DNA of 64,000 bases from Zygnema cylindricum (lineage: Eukaryota > Streptophyta > Zygnematophyceae > Zygnematales > Zygnemataceae): positions 63,400 through 127,399 of the forward strand of contig JBBHKE010002856.1 of NCBI GenBank assembly GCA_037447655.1. The letters are read 5' to 3'. The notes beneath the pieces are model-generated. The model was not told where the DNA came from, did no database searches, and saw only the letters and a program-made list of their open reading frames with translations. A program made the translations under genes and the position numbers. Below, one piece after another: positions 38,330 through 48,735 of the stretch. Each line of letters begins with the position of its first letter. The first letter of the stretch is position 1.

Positions 38330-38403
38330 GGTGGTACTTGTCGAACTCCGTGGAACTAAGCATCTGTATGCATTAAAGGTTATGGACAAAGACAACATGG
38401 TTG
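38330..38403 (+). pseudogene. AGC-type protein kinase exon fragment, copy B1
   Basis: Between TTTGTGACACAG and GTGAGTAT lies an exon encoding VVLVELRGTKHLYALKVMDK then DNMVG. It corresponds to kinase subdomains I-II, with ALKVMDK carrying the ATP-binding lysine. The LVELRGT insert pattern is like plant and algal AGCVIII kinases and phototropins. No glycine loop, HRD or DFG exon is nearby. Confidence 0.65.
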
Positions 38404-38955
38404 GTGAGTATTTTTTTTGTACATTGTTTACATCTCACATACATTTTTTGAAATGCATTGTTTTAATTTTGTTTTTGTTGTTTTTTCTCTCTTCTATCGA
38501 AGAGAGATAGGGTGAAGGTGAGGGAGAGGGCAAAAGAGGGCGAGGTGGCGGCCTCGTCCTCTTTATTCCTCCCCGTCTCCTTCTCCCTACATGATTTTCG
38601 TCGTTGTTTTATTCCCCCTTATCTTTGTCTTTTGTTTTTTATGTTCTCGCCTCATTTTTCTTACCATTTGTCTTGTTGTTTCATTTTTTTTTTTCGTCCG
38701 AGGAGCGCAAATGTGAACAAGCTTGAACAAGATGAGAAGCAACGGACTATCCACAGCAAATTAATAATCAATTTCCAAATTTGGTTTTCCTAAGCAACGA
38801 AAAATCGTCGTCTCCAACTTAGTAATCGCAGATTTAGCGTGATTTGTTCGCTCTTGGTTTGCAGTAATATGGTATCTATCCCGAGTTAGCTTTAGTGCGA
38901 CTATTTTGAATATTTGTTTTACCTGAAAGTATGGGAGAGGAGTTAGAGAATAGTG
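38404..38955 (+). repeat. Flank of kinase fragment, duplicated with copy B2
   Basis: The 540 bp after the donor, including a purine-rich stretch, a GAGG/CCTC hairpin at 38536-38561 and the block near 38700-38790, is repeated almost unchanged at 43623-44215. Part of the block reads NKLEQDEKQRTIHSKLIINF in one frame, but I cannot assign it. Confidence 0.6.
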
Positions 38956-38959
38956 CAGT

Positions 38960-39428
38960 TTTTTTGTCAGTATTTCAGTCCGTTTTTTTTATTCGCTTTT
39001 AAACTCTTTTTAGACCGATTTTTAAACCGTTTTTAAATCGTTTAAAACCGTTTTTCCGGCTCGTTTTTTCCAGACCGTTTTTTAGATCTTTTTGTAGACA
39101 AATTTTTCTGTCCAGTTTAACAGTCCGTTTTTCCAGTCAGTTTTTCCGGTCCGTTTTTCAGTCAGTTTTTCATTCCGTTTTTTCTGTCCGTTTTTTGCCT
39201 TCTTTAGACCGCTTTTTGGATTGTTTTTCAGTCCGTTTTTTCCAGACTGTTTTTCAGACCATTTTTAGACCTTTATAAAGACCATTTTTCCAGACCGTTT
39301 TTCTAGTCCGTTATTTCAGTCCGTTTTTTTTGTCCGTTTTTGAACCGTTTCAGACCGTTTTTTTCAGGTTGTTTTTCTGGCCGTTTTTTCAGACCGTTTT
39401 TTAAGACCGTTTTTACAGTGTTTGCCGC
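38960..39428 (+). repeat. CAGACCGTTTTTT satellite, block D2
   Basis: Same unit as D1; it ends TTTTACAGTGTTTGCCGCAG, the same junction with the cyclin exon as in block D3. Confidence 0.9.
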
Positions 39429-39430
39429 AG

Positions 39431-39851
39431 CAAAAATAGCTGCTTTACGAGCAGCGAAAGAAAAGGAAATGAGCGTGACTGCAATTCTCGTCTCGAGGTA
39501 AACAACTTATCTGAGATAGATTTTATTGAAATAACCTAGTATCAGTCAAAATAAGAAATGCAAGCTTTTAAACTTTTGACTTTTTGTGGATTTGGAGAAA
39601 GATTGCTCTAGATGTAGTTGTTGTATGCTTTTTGCCACTTCATTTTTTTTTTACTGAAACGTTTTTTTACTGGAAAATGTTAAATTTCAGGAAGCAGCCG
39701 GAGGATTCGATGCAGGAATGATCGATCTGGAAGAAGTGATTTCAAATATCCAAAAGGAGCTTCCCCATATTGACACTCAGGATAAGGGAGATCTATTGGC
39801 TGTCGCTGAATATGTCGCTGATATGTGTACGCCTTATACAGAAAGGCAGAG
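39431..39851 (+). pseudogene. Cyclin B exon pair, copy A2
   Basis: Exon 1 is truncated to about 67 bases (39431-39497) by the satellite; exon 2 is 39691-39851. The intron and the following 400 bp are nearly identical to copy A1. A two-base insertion (GATATGTGTACGCC instead of GATATGTACGCC) shifts the frame inside the cyclin-box start. Not a functional gene. Confidence 0.7.
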
Positions 39852-40640
39852 GTAATTCATAATTTATTTATTTTTTTAATTTTGGTTTATGTTTACATTT
39901 AACTTCCTGTTTATGTTTTCTTTTAGTTATGTTGACAAACTTCAGTTTTGGATTCTTACACCAATTTTGTTCAACTTTTCGTCATTTTGATGAATGCATG
40001 GTGAAGGCAATTTAGCGTCATTAGTTTCATAACAAAGTTTCACTTTTAAGCTTCAGTTTTGTAATTTATTGTAGCAGTGTTTTCTAAATATTTTTGTTTT
40101 TACTTGTTAGAAAAAGGTATTAGTACCATCAAGGTACCACAAGAATATGGTATTTTCTGGTTCTGAGCTGATTAGCTGATTAAAGCACCTGCCATATGTC
40201 TGTGAACCTAATAAAAATTGTGTATCGGTTGTTATTTCATTTTAGTCATTTTTTTTAGGGTTTTTGTTGTAGTTGAGATTCATAGTTAGGTGTTTTTTTA
40301 TGCCCTTTCCCCTTCTACATTTAATCCTCAAATGATGTCTCGTCCAATCTGGTTTTTTGGTCACAGACCTCTAGTTTAGGTTCCCTGCAAAACTGGACAA
40401 CTTTCAACGTCAAAAATAACACCCTTATTTGGACAATTCTTGGCACTTTCGGAGCCGCCTCGTCACTTAAAACTGCGTGAGTTACTTTCTTTTCGACTGC
40501 CTTTTATGTCGACTCAAGTTTACTTGAAGTCTAGACTTAGTTTTTAGTGAGATGATTAATCCAAAGATCTAAATTGAAGTTGCTGATACTGGTGAGCTAC
40601 TGATGATATGTCTCTTTTTGTTTTTTCAAATTCATTACTC
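39852..40640. other. Duplicated cyclin intron, then spacer; no gene seen
   Basis: To about 40245 this repeats the sequence after copy A1 (36686-37083). The remainder up to the TTAACT array shows no recognisable feature. Confidence 0.5.
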
Positions 40641-40644
40641 CACA

Positions 40645-41030
40645 TATTTAACTCTAACTTAACGTTATTTAAACTTTAACTTATCTTTAGCTTCACTTCA
40701 ATTTAACTTTAACGAACTTTAATTTAACTTCAACTCCGTTTTAACGGAACTTTAACATAACTTAAACTGAATTAAAACTGAACATTAACGACACGTTAAC
40801 TGAACTTTTAGTTGAAATTCAACTAAACTTTAAATAAATTTTAACTTAACTTTAACTTAATCGGAAATTTAACTGAACTTAAACGGAACTTCAACTTTAA
40901 CTAAACTTTAATTTGGCTTTAACTTAACTTTACCTTTACTTCAACTGAACTGTTAACTTAACTTTACTTTGGACTTTTAACTTCATTTAAACGGAACTAT
41001 AATTGAACATTAACGGAAAAGTAATAATAA
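40645..41030 (+). repeat. AACTTTAACTTAACT satellite, block E1
   Basis: Degenerate TTTAAC/CTTAAC hexamers, the same type as at 46885-48290. Confidence 0.85.
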
Positions 41031-41084
41031 TAACACTAGTAATAATAATTAATAACAGAAAACCCAAAAAAATCATCATAATGA

Positions 41085-41130
41085 TTATGACCATCATGAT
41101 CATGATCATGAACATGATCATCGTTCATCA

Positions 41131-41177
<47 letters not shown>

Positions 41178-41640
41178 ACATCACTCATCATCATCATCAT
41201 TCATTATCATCATTCATCATCATCATCATGATCATCATCACTCATCATTCATCATTCAATTGCATCTTTGTTTTTTGTATTTTATTTGGGAAATTTTATG
41301 AAGTTTTACATGAATTACACATTGTTTGACTTCGGAATTTTGTTTTCTTTTTTTTATTTATGTTTATATTTTTTCAGCAGCACGCAAAGGCACCTGCAAT
41401 TTGAAGCAGGGCGTAAGTTCGCAGAGGTCGGACATCCGGCTGGTGCATGTCTAAAGAATGCACTGTGAAGGGCGAAATCACGAGTAAGTTTCTTCATGTT
41501 TTCTCTTTTTTGTATTGAGTTTTGTTTTTTCGTTGTTTTTGTCAACTGTTTTTATTTTAATCGGTGGTGCTGGTTTGGCTTGCAGATTATCGATGGCGAT
41601 GTGGCTCTAGGTCCTTGTGCCTCGGAATGGACACCACGGG
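41085..41640 (+). pseudogene. Unrecognised exon-pair unit, copy C1 with TCA array
   Basis: A TCA-triplet array (41085-41262) is followed by exon-like 41381-41483 and 41586-about 41640, bounded by splice-like sites (TTTTTCAGCAG, GAGTAAGTT, CTTGCAG). The frame that is open in copy C2 is broken here by a TGA early in the first exon. Confidence 0.5.
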
Positions 41641-41905
41641 AAGTTTTTGGCTAAAGTCTAGGCTTAGGGAGAAGGTTTATGGTTTGTTACACCTAATAGT
41701 AATAGTTCATAGTAGTCATTAATAATAATAATAATGATAATAGATATAATAATAATATTAATAAGAATAATGCTAAAAATAGTAATAAAAATATTAATAA
41801 ATGATAAAATAAGCAATAATTTTATCTAATAATAAAAGTCATAATAATAATAAAAGTAGTTATACTAAATAGTATAATAATTAATAACAGAAAACCCAAA
41901 AAAAT

Positions 41906-41969
41906 CATCATCATCATTCATCATCATCATCATTCATCATCACCATCATCATCATCATCATCATCATCA

Positions 41970-42007
<38 letters not shown>

Positions 42008-42500
42008 ACATCTTCATTATCATCATCTTCATCATCATTCATCATTCATCATTCATCATCATTCATCATTCATCATTCATCATCATCATCATCATCATCA
42101 TTTATCTTTCACCATTCAATTGCTCATTTTTGTTTTTTGTATTTTATTTGGAAATTTTATGAAGTTTTACATAAATTACACATTGTTTGACTACGGAATT
42201 TTGTTTTCTTTTTTTGTCTCTGTTTATGTTTTTTCTGCAGCACCCAAAGGCACATGCAATGCGAAAGTTCGCTGTGGACGGACATCCGGCTGGTGCCATG
42301 TCTAAAGGATGCACTGTGAAGGGCGAAAACCACGAGTAAGTTTTTTCATGTTTTCTCTTTTTTGTATTGAGTTTTATTCTTTTGTTGTTTTTGTCAACTG
42401 TTTTTATTTTAATCGGTGGTGCTGGTTTGGCCTGCAGATCATTGATGGCGATGTGGCTCTAGGTCCTTGTGCCTCGGAATGGACACCACGGGAAGTTTTA
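41906..42500 (+). pseudogene. Unrecognised exon-pair unit, copy C2 with TCA array
   Basis: Best-preserved copy. Exon 42241-42335 reads HPKAHAMRKFAVDGHPAGAM then SKGCTVKGENH; exon 42438-about 42497 reads IIDGDVALGPCASEWTPRE. I do not recognise the protein. Using GT-AG ends these two frames do not join in phase, so either the exons belong to different frames or the copy is broken. Confidence 0.5.
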
Positions 42501-42756
42501 GACTAAGGTCTAGGCTTAGGGAGAAGGTTTATGGTTTGTTACACCAAATAGTAATGGTTCATAGAAGTTAATAATAATAATTATAATAGTAGATAATAAA
42601 TAATAGATATAATGATAATATTAATAAGAATAATACCAAAAATAGTAATTAAAATATAAATAAATGATAAAATAAGCAATAATTAAATCTAATAATAAAA
42701 GTCATAATAATAATAACACTAGTGATAATAATTAATAACAGAAAACCCAAAAAAAT

Positions 42757-43256
42757 CATCATCATGATTATCATCATCATCATCATTCATCATCATCATT
42801 CATCATCATCATCATCATCATATCATCATCATCATCATCATTCATCATCATCATTCACCATTCAATTGCATCATCTTTGTTTTTTGTATTTTATTTGGGA
42901 AATTTTATGAAGTTTTACATGAATAACACATTGTTTGACTACGGAATTTTGTTTTCTTTTTTTTATTTATGTTTATGTTTTTTCAGCAGCACGCAAAGGC
43001 ACTTGCAATTTGAAGCAGAGCGAAAGTTCGCAGAGGTCGGACATCCGGCTGGTGCATGTCTAAAGAATGCACTGTGAAGGGCGAAATCACGAGTAAGTTT
43101 CTTCATGTTTATTCTTTTTTGTATTGAGTTTTGTTCTTTTGTTGTTTTTGCCAACTGTTTTTATTTTAATTGGTGGTGCTGGTTTGGCCTGCAGATTATC
43201 GATGGCGATGTGGCTCTAGGTCCTTGTGCCTCGGAACAGACACCACGGGAAGTACA
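42757..43256 (+). pseudogene. Unrecognised exon-pair unit, copy C3 with TCA array
   Basis: Third tandem copy: TCA array, then 42990-43092 and 43195-about 43256. The first exon has the same early TGA as C1, and TGG has become CAG in the second exon. Confidence 0.5.
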
Positions 43257-43551
43257 TTTTTAGGCTAGCTGAAACTGTGCCGAGAACAACTGTCAGAGAA
43301 GAGTTATTTGACAACTTAGTAATCAAAATGGCATAAGTGTTTAAATGTTTAATCAAAATAGGCTCAAAATATAATTTAAAATACAGCTGTAACTATTCAT
43401 TTATTTTCCAGTTTGCACCTTTTGTATCCTGTATCCCGAGTTTTTTGTACCTAAAAAAGAGAGAGATCAAGAGCGGATTGCATGTAATTTTGTGACTCTT
43501 TGCTAAATTTTTCTCTGACATTCTTTAAAGGTTTTGTCTTTTGTGACACAG

Positions 43552-43622
43552 GGTGGTATTTGTCGAACTCCGAACTAAGCATCTGTTTGCATTAAAGGTT
43601 ATGGACAAAGACAACATGGTTG
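43552..43622 (+). pseudogene. AGC-type protein kinase exon fragment, copy B2
   Basis: Same exon as 38330-38403 but three bases shorter: it reads VVFVELRTKHLFALKVMDK, having lost one glycine codon in frame. Both splice sites are preserved. The upstream 100 bp (GAGAGAGATCAAGAGCGGA...) also match copy B1. Confidence 0.65.
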
Positions 43623-44269
43623 GTGAGTATTTTTCTCTGTACATTGTTTACATCTCACATTCATTTTTTGAAATGCATTGTTTTAATTTTGTTTTAATAT
43701 TGTTTTTGTTGTTTTTTCTTTCTTCTATCGAAGAGAGATAGGGTGAAGGTGAGGGAGAGGGCAAAAGAGGACGAGGCCGCCACCTCGTCCTCTTTATTCC
43801 TCCCCGTCTCCTTCTCCCTACATGATTTTCGTTGTTGTTTTAATCCCCTTGTCTGTACTAAGCTTTATCTTTGTGTTTTTTTTTTTTTGTTCTCGCCTCA
43901 TTTTTCTTACCATTTGTCTTGTTGTTTCTTTTTTTTTGTTTTTTTTGTTCTCGCCTCCTTTTTCTTACCATTTGTCTTTTTGTTTCATTTTGTTTTTGTC
44001 TGAGGAGCACAAATGTGAACAATATTGAACAAGATGAGAAGCAAAGGACTATCCACAGCAAATTAGTAATCAATTTCCTAGTTTGGCTTTCCTAATCAAC
44101 GGAAAATCGTCGTCTCCAACTTAGTAATCGCAGATTTAGCTTGATTTGTTCGCTCTTGGTTTGCAGGAAGATAGCTTTAGTGCGACTATTTTGAATATTT
44201 GTTTTACCTGAAAGTATAGGAGAGGAGTCAGAGAATATAGCAAAAGAATGAGAAAAAATGAGAAGTTCA

Positions 44270-44695
44270 GATGAAGCTATGTTGTGACGAAGGTTTCTCG
44301 CAAAAGTAATTATTATATTGTTGCTGTGACATGTTGTTTGGTGTGGAATCAATCTTTATTTCATGGTATTCATCATGTATTTCAACTTGGTTTGTCCAAC
44401 TACTCTGTTCAAGAATAATGTTAATTAATAGTGGATAGAGAAATCATTTCTTGACTCCCATCGTGTACATCGCCCTTCACTATTGGAGCTAGTTTTCTCA
44501 CAAAAGTAGTTATTTTATTGTTGTTGTTGCATGTTGTCTAGTGTGGAATCAATCTTTATTTCATGGTATTTATATTGATTTTCAACTTGGTTTGTCCAAC
44601 TACTCTGTTCATGAATAATGTTAATTAATAGTGGATAGAGAAATTGTTTCTCGACTCCCATCAAGTACACCCCCCTTCACTATTGGAGCTAGTGA
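44270..44695 (+). repeat. About 205-bp tandem duplication
   Basis: Two direct copies share GTGTGGAATCAATCTTTATT, CAACTACTCTGTTCA and CCTTCACTATTGGAGCTAG, with about ten differences. Confidence 0.85.
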
Positions 44696-44704
44696 GCTTT
44701 TGGT

Positions 44705-46388
44705 TCTGTTTCTCCAGACCGTTTTCCCGGAATGTTTTTCAGTCTGATTTTTTTTAGTCCGTTTTTCCATACCTTTCCAGGTCGTTTTACAATCCGTCTT
44801 TCCATTTCCTTTTTTTCAGCCCGTTTTTTTGAGTATGTCTTTTCATACCGTTTTTCCAGTCCGTTGCTCCAAACCGTTTGTCCAGGCTTTTTTTTCAGTC
44901 CTTTTTTTCAGTCGTTTTTTCAGTTCTTTCAAGTCCGTTTCAAATTTTCCAGGTTGCTTTTCCAGGTCGTTTTTCAGTCCATCTTCTCAGGCCGGATTTT
45001 CAAAGCCGTTTTCTCACCGTTTTTTCAGTCTGTTTTTTCAATTCGTGTTTTCAAGCCGTTTTTCCAGACCGTTTTTTCGGTCTCAGAAGATCGTTTTTTC
45101 AGTCCGTTTTTTTTTTTTTTGTTTTTTTTTTTTGTTTCTGTCCGTTTTTCGACACCATTTTTCAGCATTCCGTTTTTCAGGCCGTTTTTTCCAGACGGTT
45201 TTCTTGGCTGTTTTCAAGCCGTTTTTAGACCGTTTTTTTTTTTACCACTTTTCAACCCGTTTTTTCTTATCGGTTTTTTTTTTCAGAGCATTTTTTCATA
45301 CCTTTTTCTCAGTCCGTTTTGCCTGTCCGTTTTTCCAGTCCCAATTTCCAGACTGTTTTATGTCCGTTTTTAAGACCGTTTTGGACCGTTTTTCATACTT
45401 TTTTAAGTATGTTTTTTCGTCCGTTTTTCAGTTCGTTTTTGCTGGCCGTTTTTCCAGACCGTTTTTTCAGACCGTTTTCTAAACCATTTTTTAAGTCCGT
45501 TTTTATCGGTTCGGTTTTTTCAGTCCGCTTTTCAAGACTGTTTTTCCAGACTGTTTTTTCAGTCCTTTTTTCCAGTCCGTTTTTTTAGTCAGTTTTTCAG
45601 TCCGTTTTTATATCCGCTTTAAAACTGTTTTAGACCGTTTTTCAGATCGTTTTTTCAGACCGTTTTTTCATCCCATTATTCCAAATCGTTTTCTTTTCAC
45701 CGTTTTATGACCGTTTTTTTAGACCGTTTTTTAGACCGTTTTTTCATGCCATTTTCAAACCGTTTTTTACTGTTTTTAATACCGTTTTTAGCCCGTTTTT
45801 TCAGACCGTTTTTAGTCCGTTTTAATACCGCTTTTTAAGACCCTTTCTTCTGACCGTTTTTCCAGTCCGTTTTTTTTGTCAGTATTTCAGTCCGTTTTTT
45901 CTATCCTCTTTTAAACTGTTTTTAGACCGCTTTTTATACCGATTTTAGATCGTTTTAAACCCCTTTTTTCGACTCGTTTTTTCCAGAACCTTTTTTAGAC
46001 CTTTTTGTAGACAACTTTTTCAGACCGTTTTTTTAAATCGTTTTTCAGACCGTTTTTTCAGTCCGGTTTAACAGTCCGTTTTTCCAGTCAGTTTTTTCAG
46101 TCCGTTTTTCATTCCGTTTTTTCTGTCCGTTTTTAACCTTCTTTAGACCGTTTTATAAATCTTTTCTATACCGTTTTTCAGTCCCTGTTTTGTTTTCCAG
46201 ACCATTTTTTCAGACCGTTTTTTTAGTCCGTTATTTCAGTCCGTTTTTTCTGTCCATTTTTAAACCGTTTCAGACCGTTTTTTCCAAAATTGTTTTTCTA
46301 GCCGTTTTTTCCAGACCGTTTTTTAGACCGTTTTTTAAGACCGTTTTTTCAGGCCCTTTTCTCAGACCGATTTTACAGTGTTTGCCGC
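44705..46388 (+). repeat. CAGACCGTTTTTT satellite, block D3
   Basis: 1.7 kb of the same degenerate unit. Long Phe/Ser/Arg-rich open frames here are repeat artefacts. Confidence 0.9.
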
Positions 46389-46390
46389 AG

Positions 46391-46766
46391 GAAAAACAGC
46401 CGCTTTACGAGCAGCGAAAGAAAAGGAAATGAGCGTCACTGCAATTCTCGACTCGAGGTAAATAACTTATCTGAGATAGATTTTATTGAAATAACCTAGT
46501 ATCAGTCAAAATAAGTAATGCAAGCTTTTAAAATTTTGTCTTTTTGTGGATTTGGAGAAAGATTGCTCTAGATGCAGTTGTTGTATGCTTTTTGCCACTT
46601 CGATTTTTTTTTTCCTGAAACTTTTTTTTACTGGAAAATGTTAAATTTCAGGAAGCAGTCGGAGGATTCGATGCACGAATGATCGATCTGGAAGAAGTGA
46701 TTTCAAATATCCAAAAGGAGCTTCCCTATATTGACTCATATGTACGCCTTATACAGAAAGGCAGAG
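46391..46766 (+). pseudogene. Cyclin B exon pair, copy A3
   Basis: Exon 1 fragment 46391-46457 and exon 2 46652-46766. About 50 bp covering the EGDLLAVAEYVAD codons is deleted, so the cyclin-box start is lost. The intron remains close to A1 and A2. Confidence 0.7.
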
Positions 46767-46884
46767 GTAATTCATAATTTGTTTATTTTTTTAGTTTTTG
46801 GTTTATGTTTACATTTAGCTTCAGGTTAATGTTTTCTTTTAGTTATGTTGACAAACTTCAGTTTTGGATTCTTACAACAATTTT

Positions 46885-48290
46885 GTTCTACTTTAATGAA
46901 CTATAACTGAACATTAACGAGACGTTAACTGAACTTTTAACTGAAATTTAACTAAACTTTAAATAAATTTTAACTTAACTTTAACTTAATCGGAACTTTA
47001 ACTGAACTTAAACGGAACTTCAACGAAACTTACGGAACTTCAATTTTAACTTAACTTTAATTTGGCGTTAACTTAACTTTACCTTTACTTCAACCGAACT
47101 GTTAACTTCAATTTACTTTGGACTTTTAACTTCATTTAAACGGAACTATAATTGAACATTAACGGAATTTTAACTTAACATTTACTCGACTTTGACTGAC
47201 CTTTTAATCAACTCTAAGTAAACTCCAACATAATTTTAAACCATAGTTAAAAAGTAGGTGAAAGTAGGCCCATACAATATGCCTATTGTATGCAAAACAT
47301 ACAATATGCCCTTAAGACCCATATTGTATTCGGACCTATTCGGACCAATTGACCAATTAAAACATTCGGACCAAAAAAAATTATTTACACCGTCAGATTC
47401 GGACGATCGGACGGTTTCTAATCAAAGTAGCGATCTAAGAAGATCACATGAAAAGCCCATAACACAACTTACGATAAAGGCGCCGACCAAACGCCTACCA
47501 TAAAAACGCCTACTTTTGAACTATGTTTTAAACCGAACTTTAACTGGAATTTAACTTAACTCTAACTTAATTTTAACTTAACTTTAACGCAACTTCATCT
47601 TAACTTTGACTCAACTTTAATTGTACTTCAACTAAGCTTTAACTGCACTTCAAGTTAACTTTTAATGAATTTTTACTTCACTTTGACTTGACTTTTAACT
47701 GAAATTTAACAGAACTTTAACTTAACTTTAACGGAAATAAAACTGAAAGTAGCCGACAATTTCACTGAACTTTAGCTTAGGTATCACTAAACTTTAACTT
47801 AAATTTAACTAAATTTCAACTTAAATATAATTTTATTTAAACGGAGCTTTAACTTAATTTTACAAAAATTTAGCTTAACTGTAGTTGAATTTAAACAGAA
47901 AATCAATTGGACTTTAACTAAGCTTTAACTGGACATGACTTAACTTTGAGGGAACATTAACTATAACTGCACTTTTATCGGGACTTCTTTAACTCAAGTT
48001 CTTCTTTAACTCAAAGTTTAACTTAATTGTAACTGAACTGTAGCTTAACTTTAACTTAACTATATGTTAACTTCAACGGAACATTAACTGAACGCTAATT
48101 GAACTATAACTTTAACTCAAATTTATCTGAAATTTAAGTAAACTTCAATTTAACTTTAATTTAACTTTAGCGGAACTTTAATCGATCTCTAGAAGAACTT
48201 TAACGGAATTCTAAAGGGTTTGTTACAGTATGGGAATTGAACTCTAACAGAACTATAACGGAAATTTCAAAAAAACATCAACTAGACTTT
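46885..48290 (+). repeat. AACTTTAACTTAACT satellite, block E2
   Basis: 1.1 kb of degenerate TTTAAC/CTTAAC hexamers interrupted by a hAT-like element at 47242-47525. The first part (46905-47160) repeats block E1 almost base for base. Confidence 0.85.
47242..47525 (+). mobile_element. hAT-like MITE with exact 8-bp target duplication, inside satellite E2
   Basis: 284 bp, starting CATAGTTAAAAAGTAGGTG and ending CGCCTACTTTTGAACTATG. TTTTAAAC precedes (47234-47241) and follows (47526-47533). The target is satellite sequence, so insertion postdates the array. Confidence 0.92.
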
Positions 48291-48567
48291 AAATTTTGAC
48301 CCTGAATTGTCGTGGACGATAAATAGGGCAAGCGTCACATTTTATTGAGGAAAGAATTGTTTTCTTGTTTTTTCATATCTTAAAATGAGGGTCTAAGTTG
48401 TATCATATGGTCTGTCACTGTCATGATCATGGTCAATGTCATGGTCACTATCAATGTCTGTCTATGGTTGGAGAACATTTCTTAATGTAACATGGCAAAC
48501 GATTTCTTCCTTGCATCCTGCACACAATAAAAACCCTCGCATAAAGCCTGCAAGCCCAACCAACCTT

Positions 48568-48735
48568 TCAATCCATGATAGAAAGAATGAAGCAAGTTTC
48601 GAGCGATTTGAAAAGCAATTTGGGAAAACGTAAATGAGATGGCAATTCTTTAGTGAATTTGCTCGACAAACATGGAAAACTTGCAACAACCATGGAAGAA
48701 GTATCCACATTTCATCTTCCAGTAACATAGTGAGA
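48568..48735 (+). pseudogene. RIF1 C-terminal duplicate, broken
   Basis: Matches RIF1 from the ATGATAGAAAG codons (25075) to the AGTAACAT site (25243). A TGA replaces the Phe codon after GGAAAACGTAAA, and the last part carries small deletions. It joins directly to sequence that lies 260 bp further on in the original, so the end of the coding region and the stop are deleted. Confidence 0.9.
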
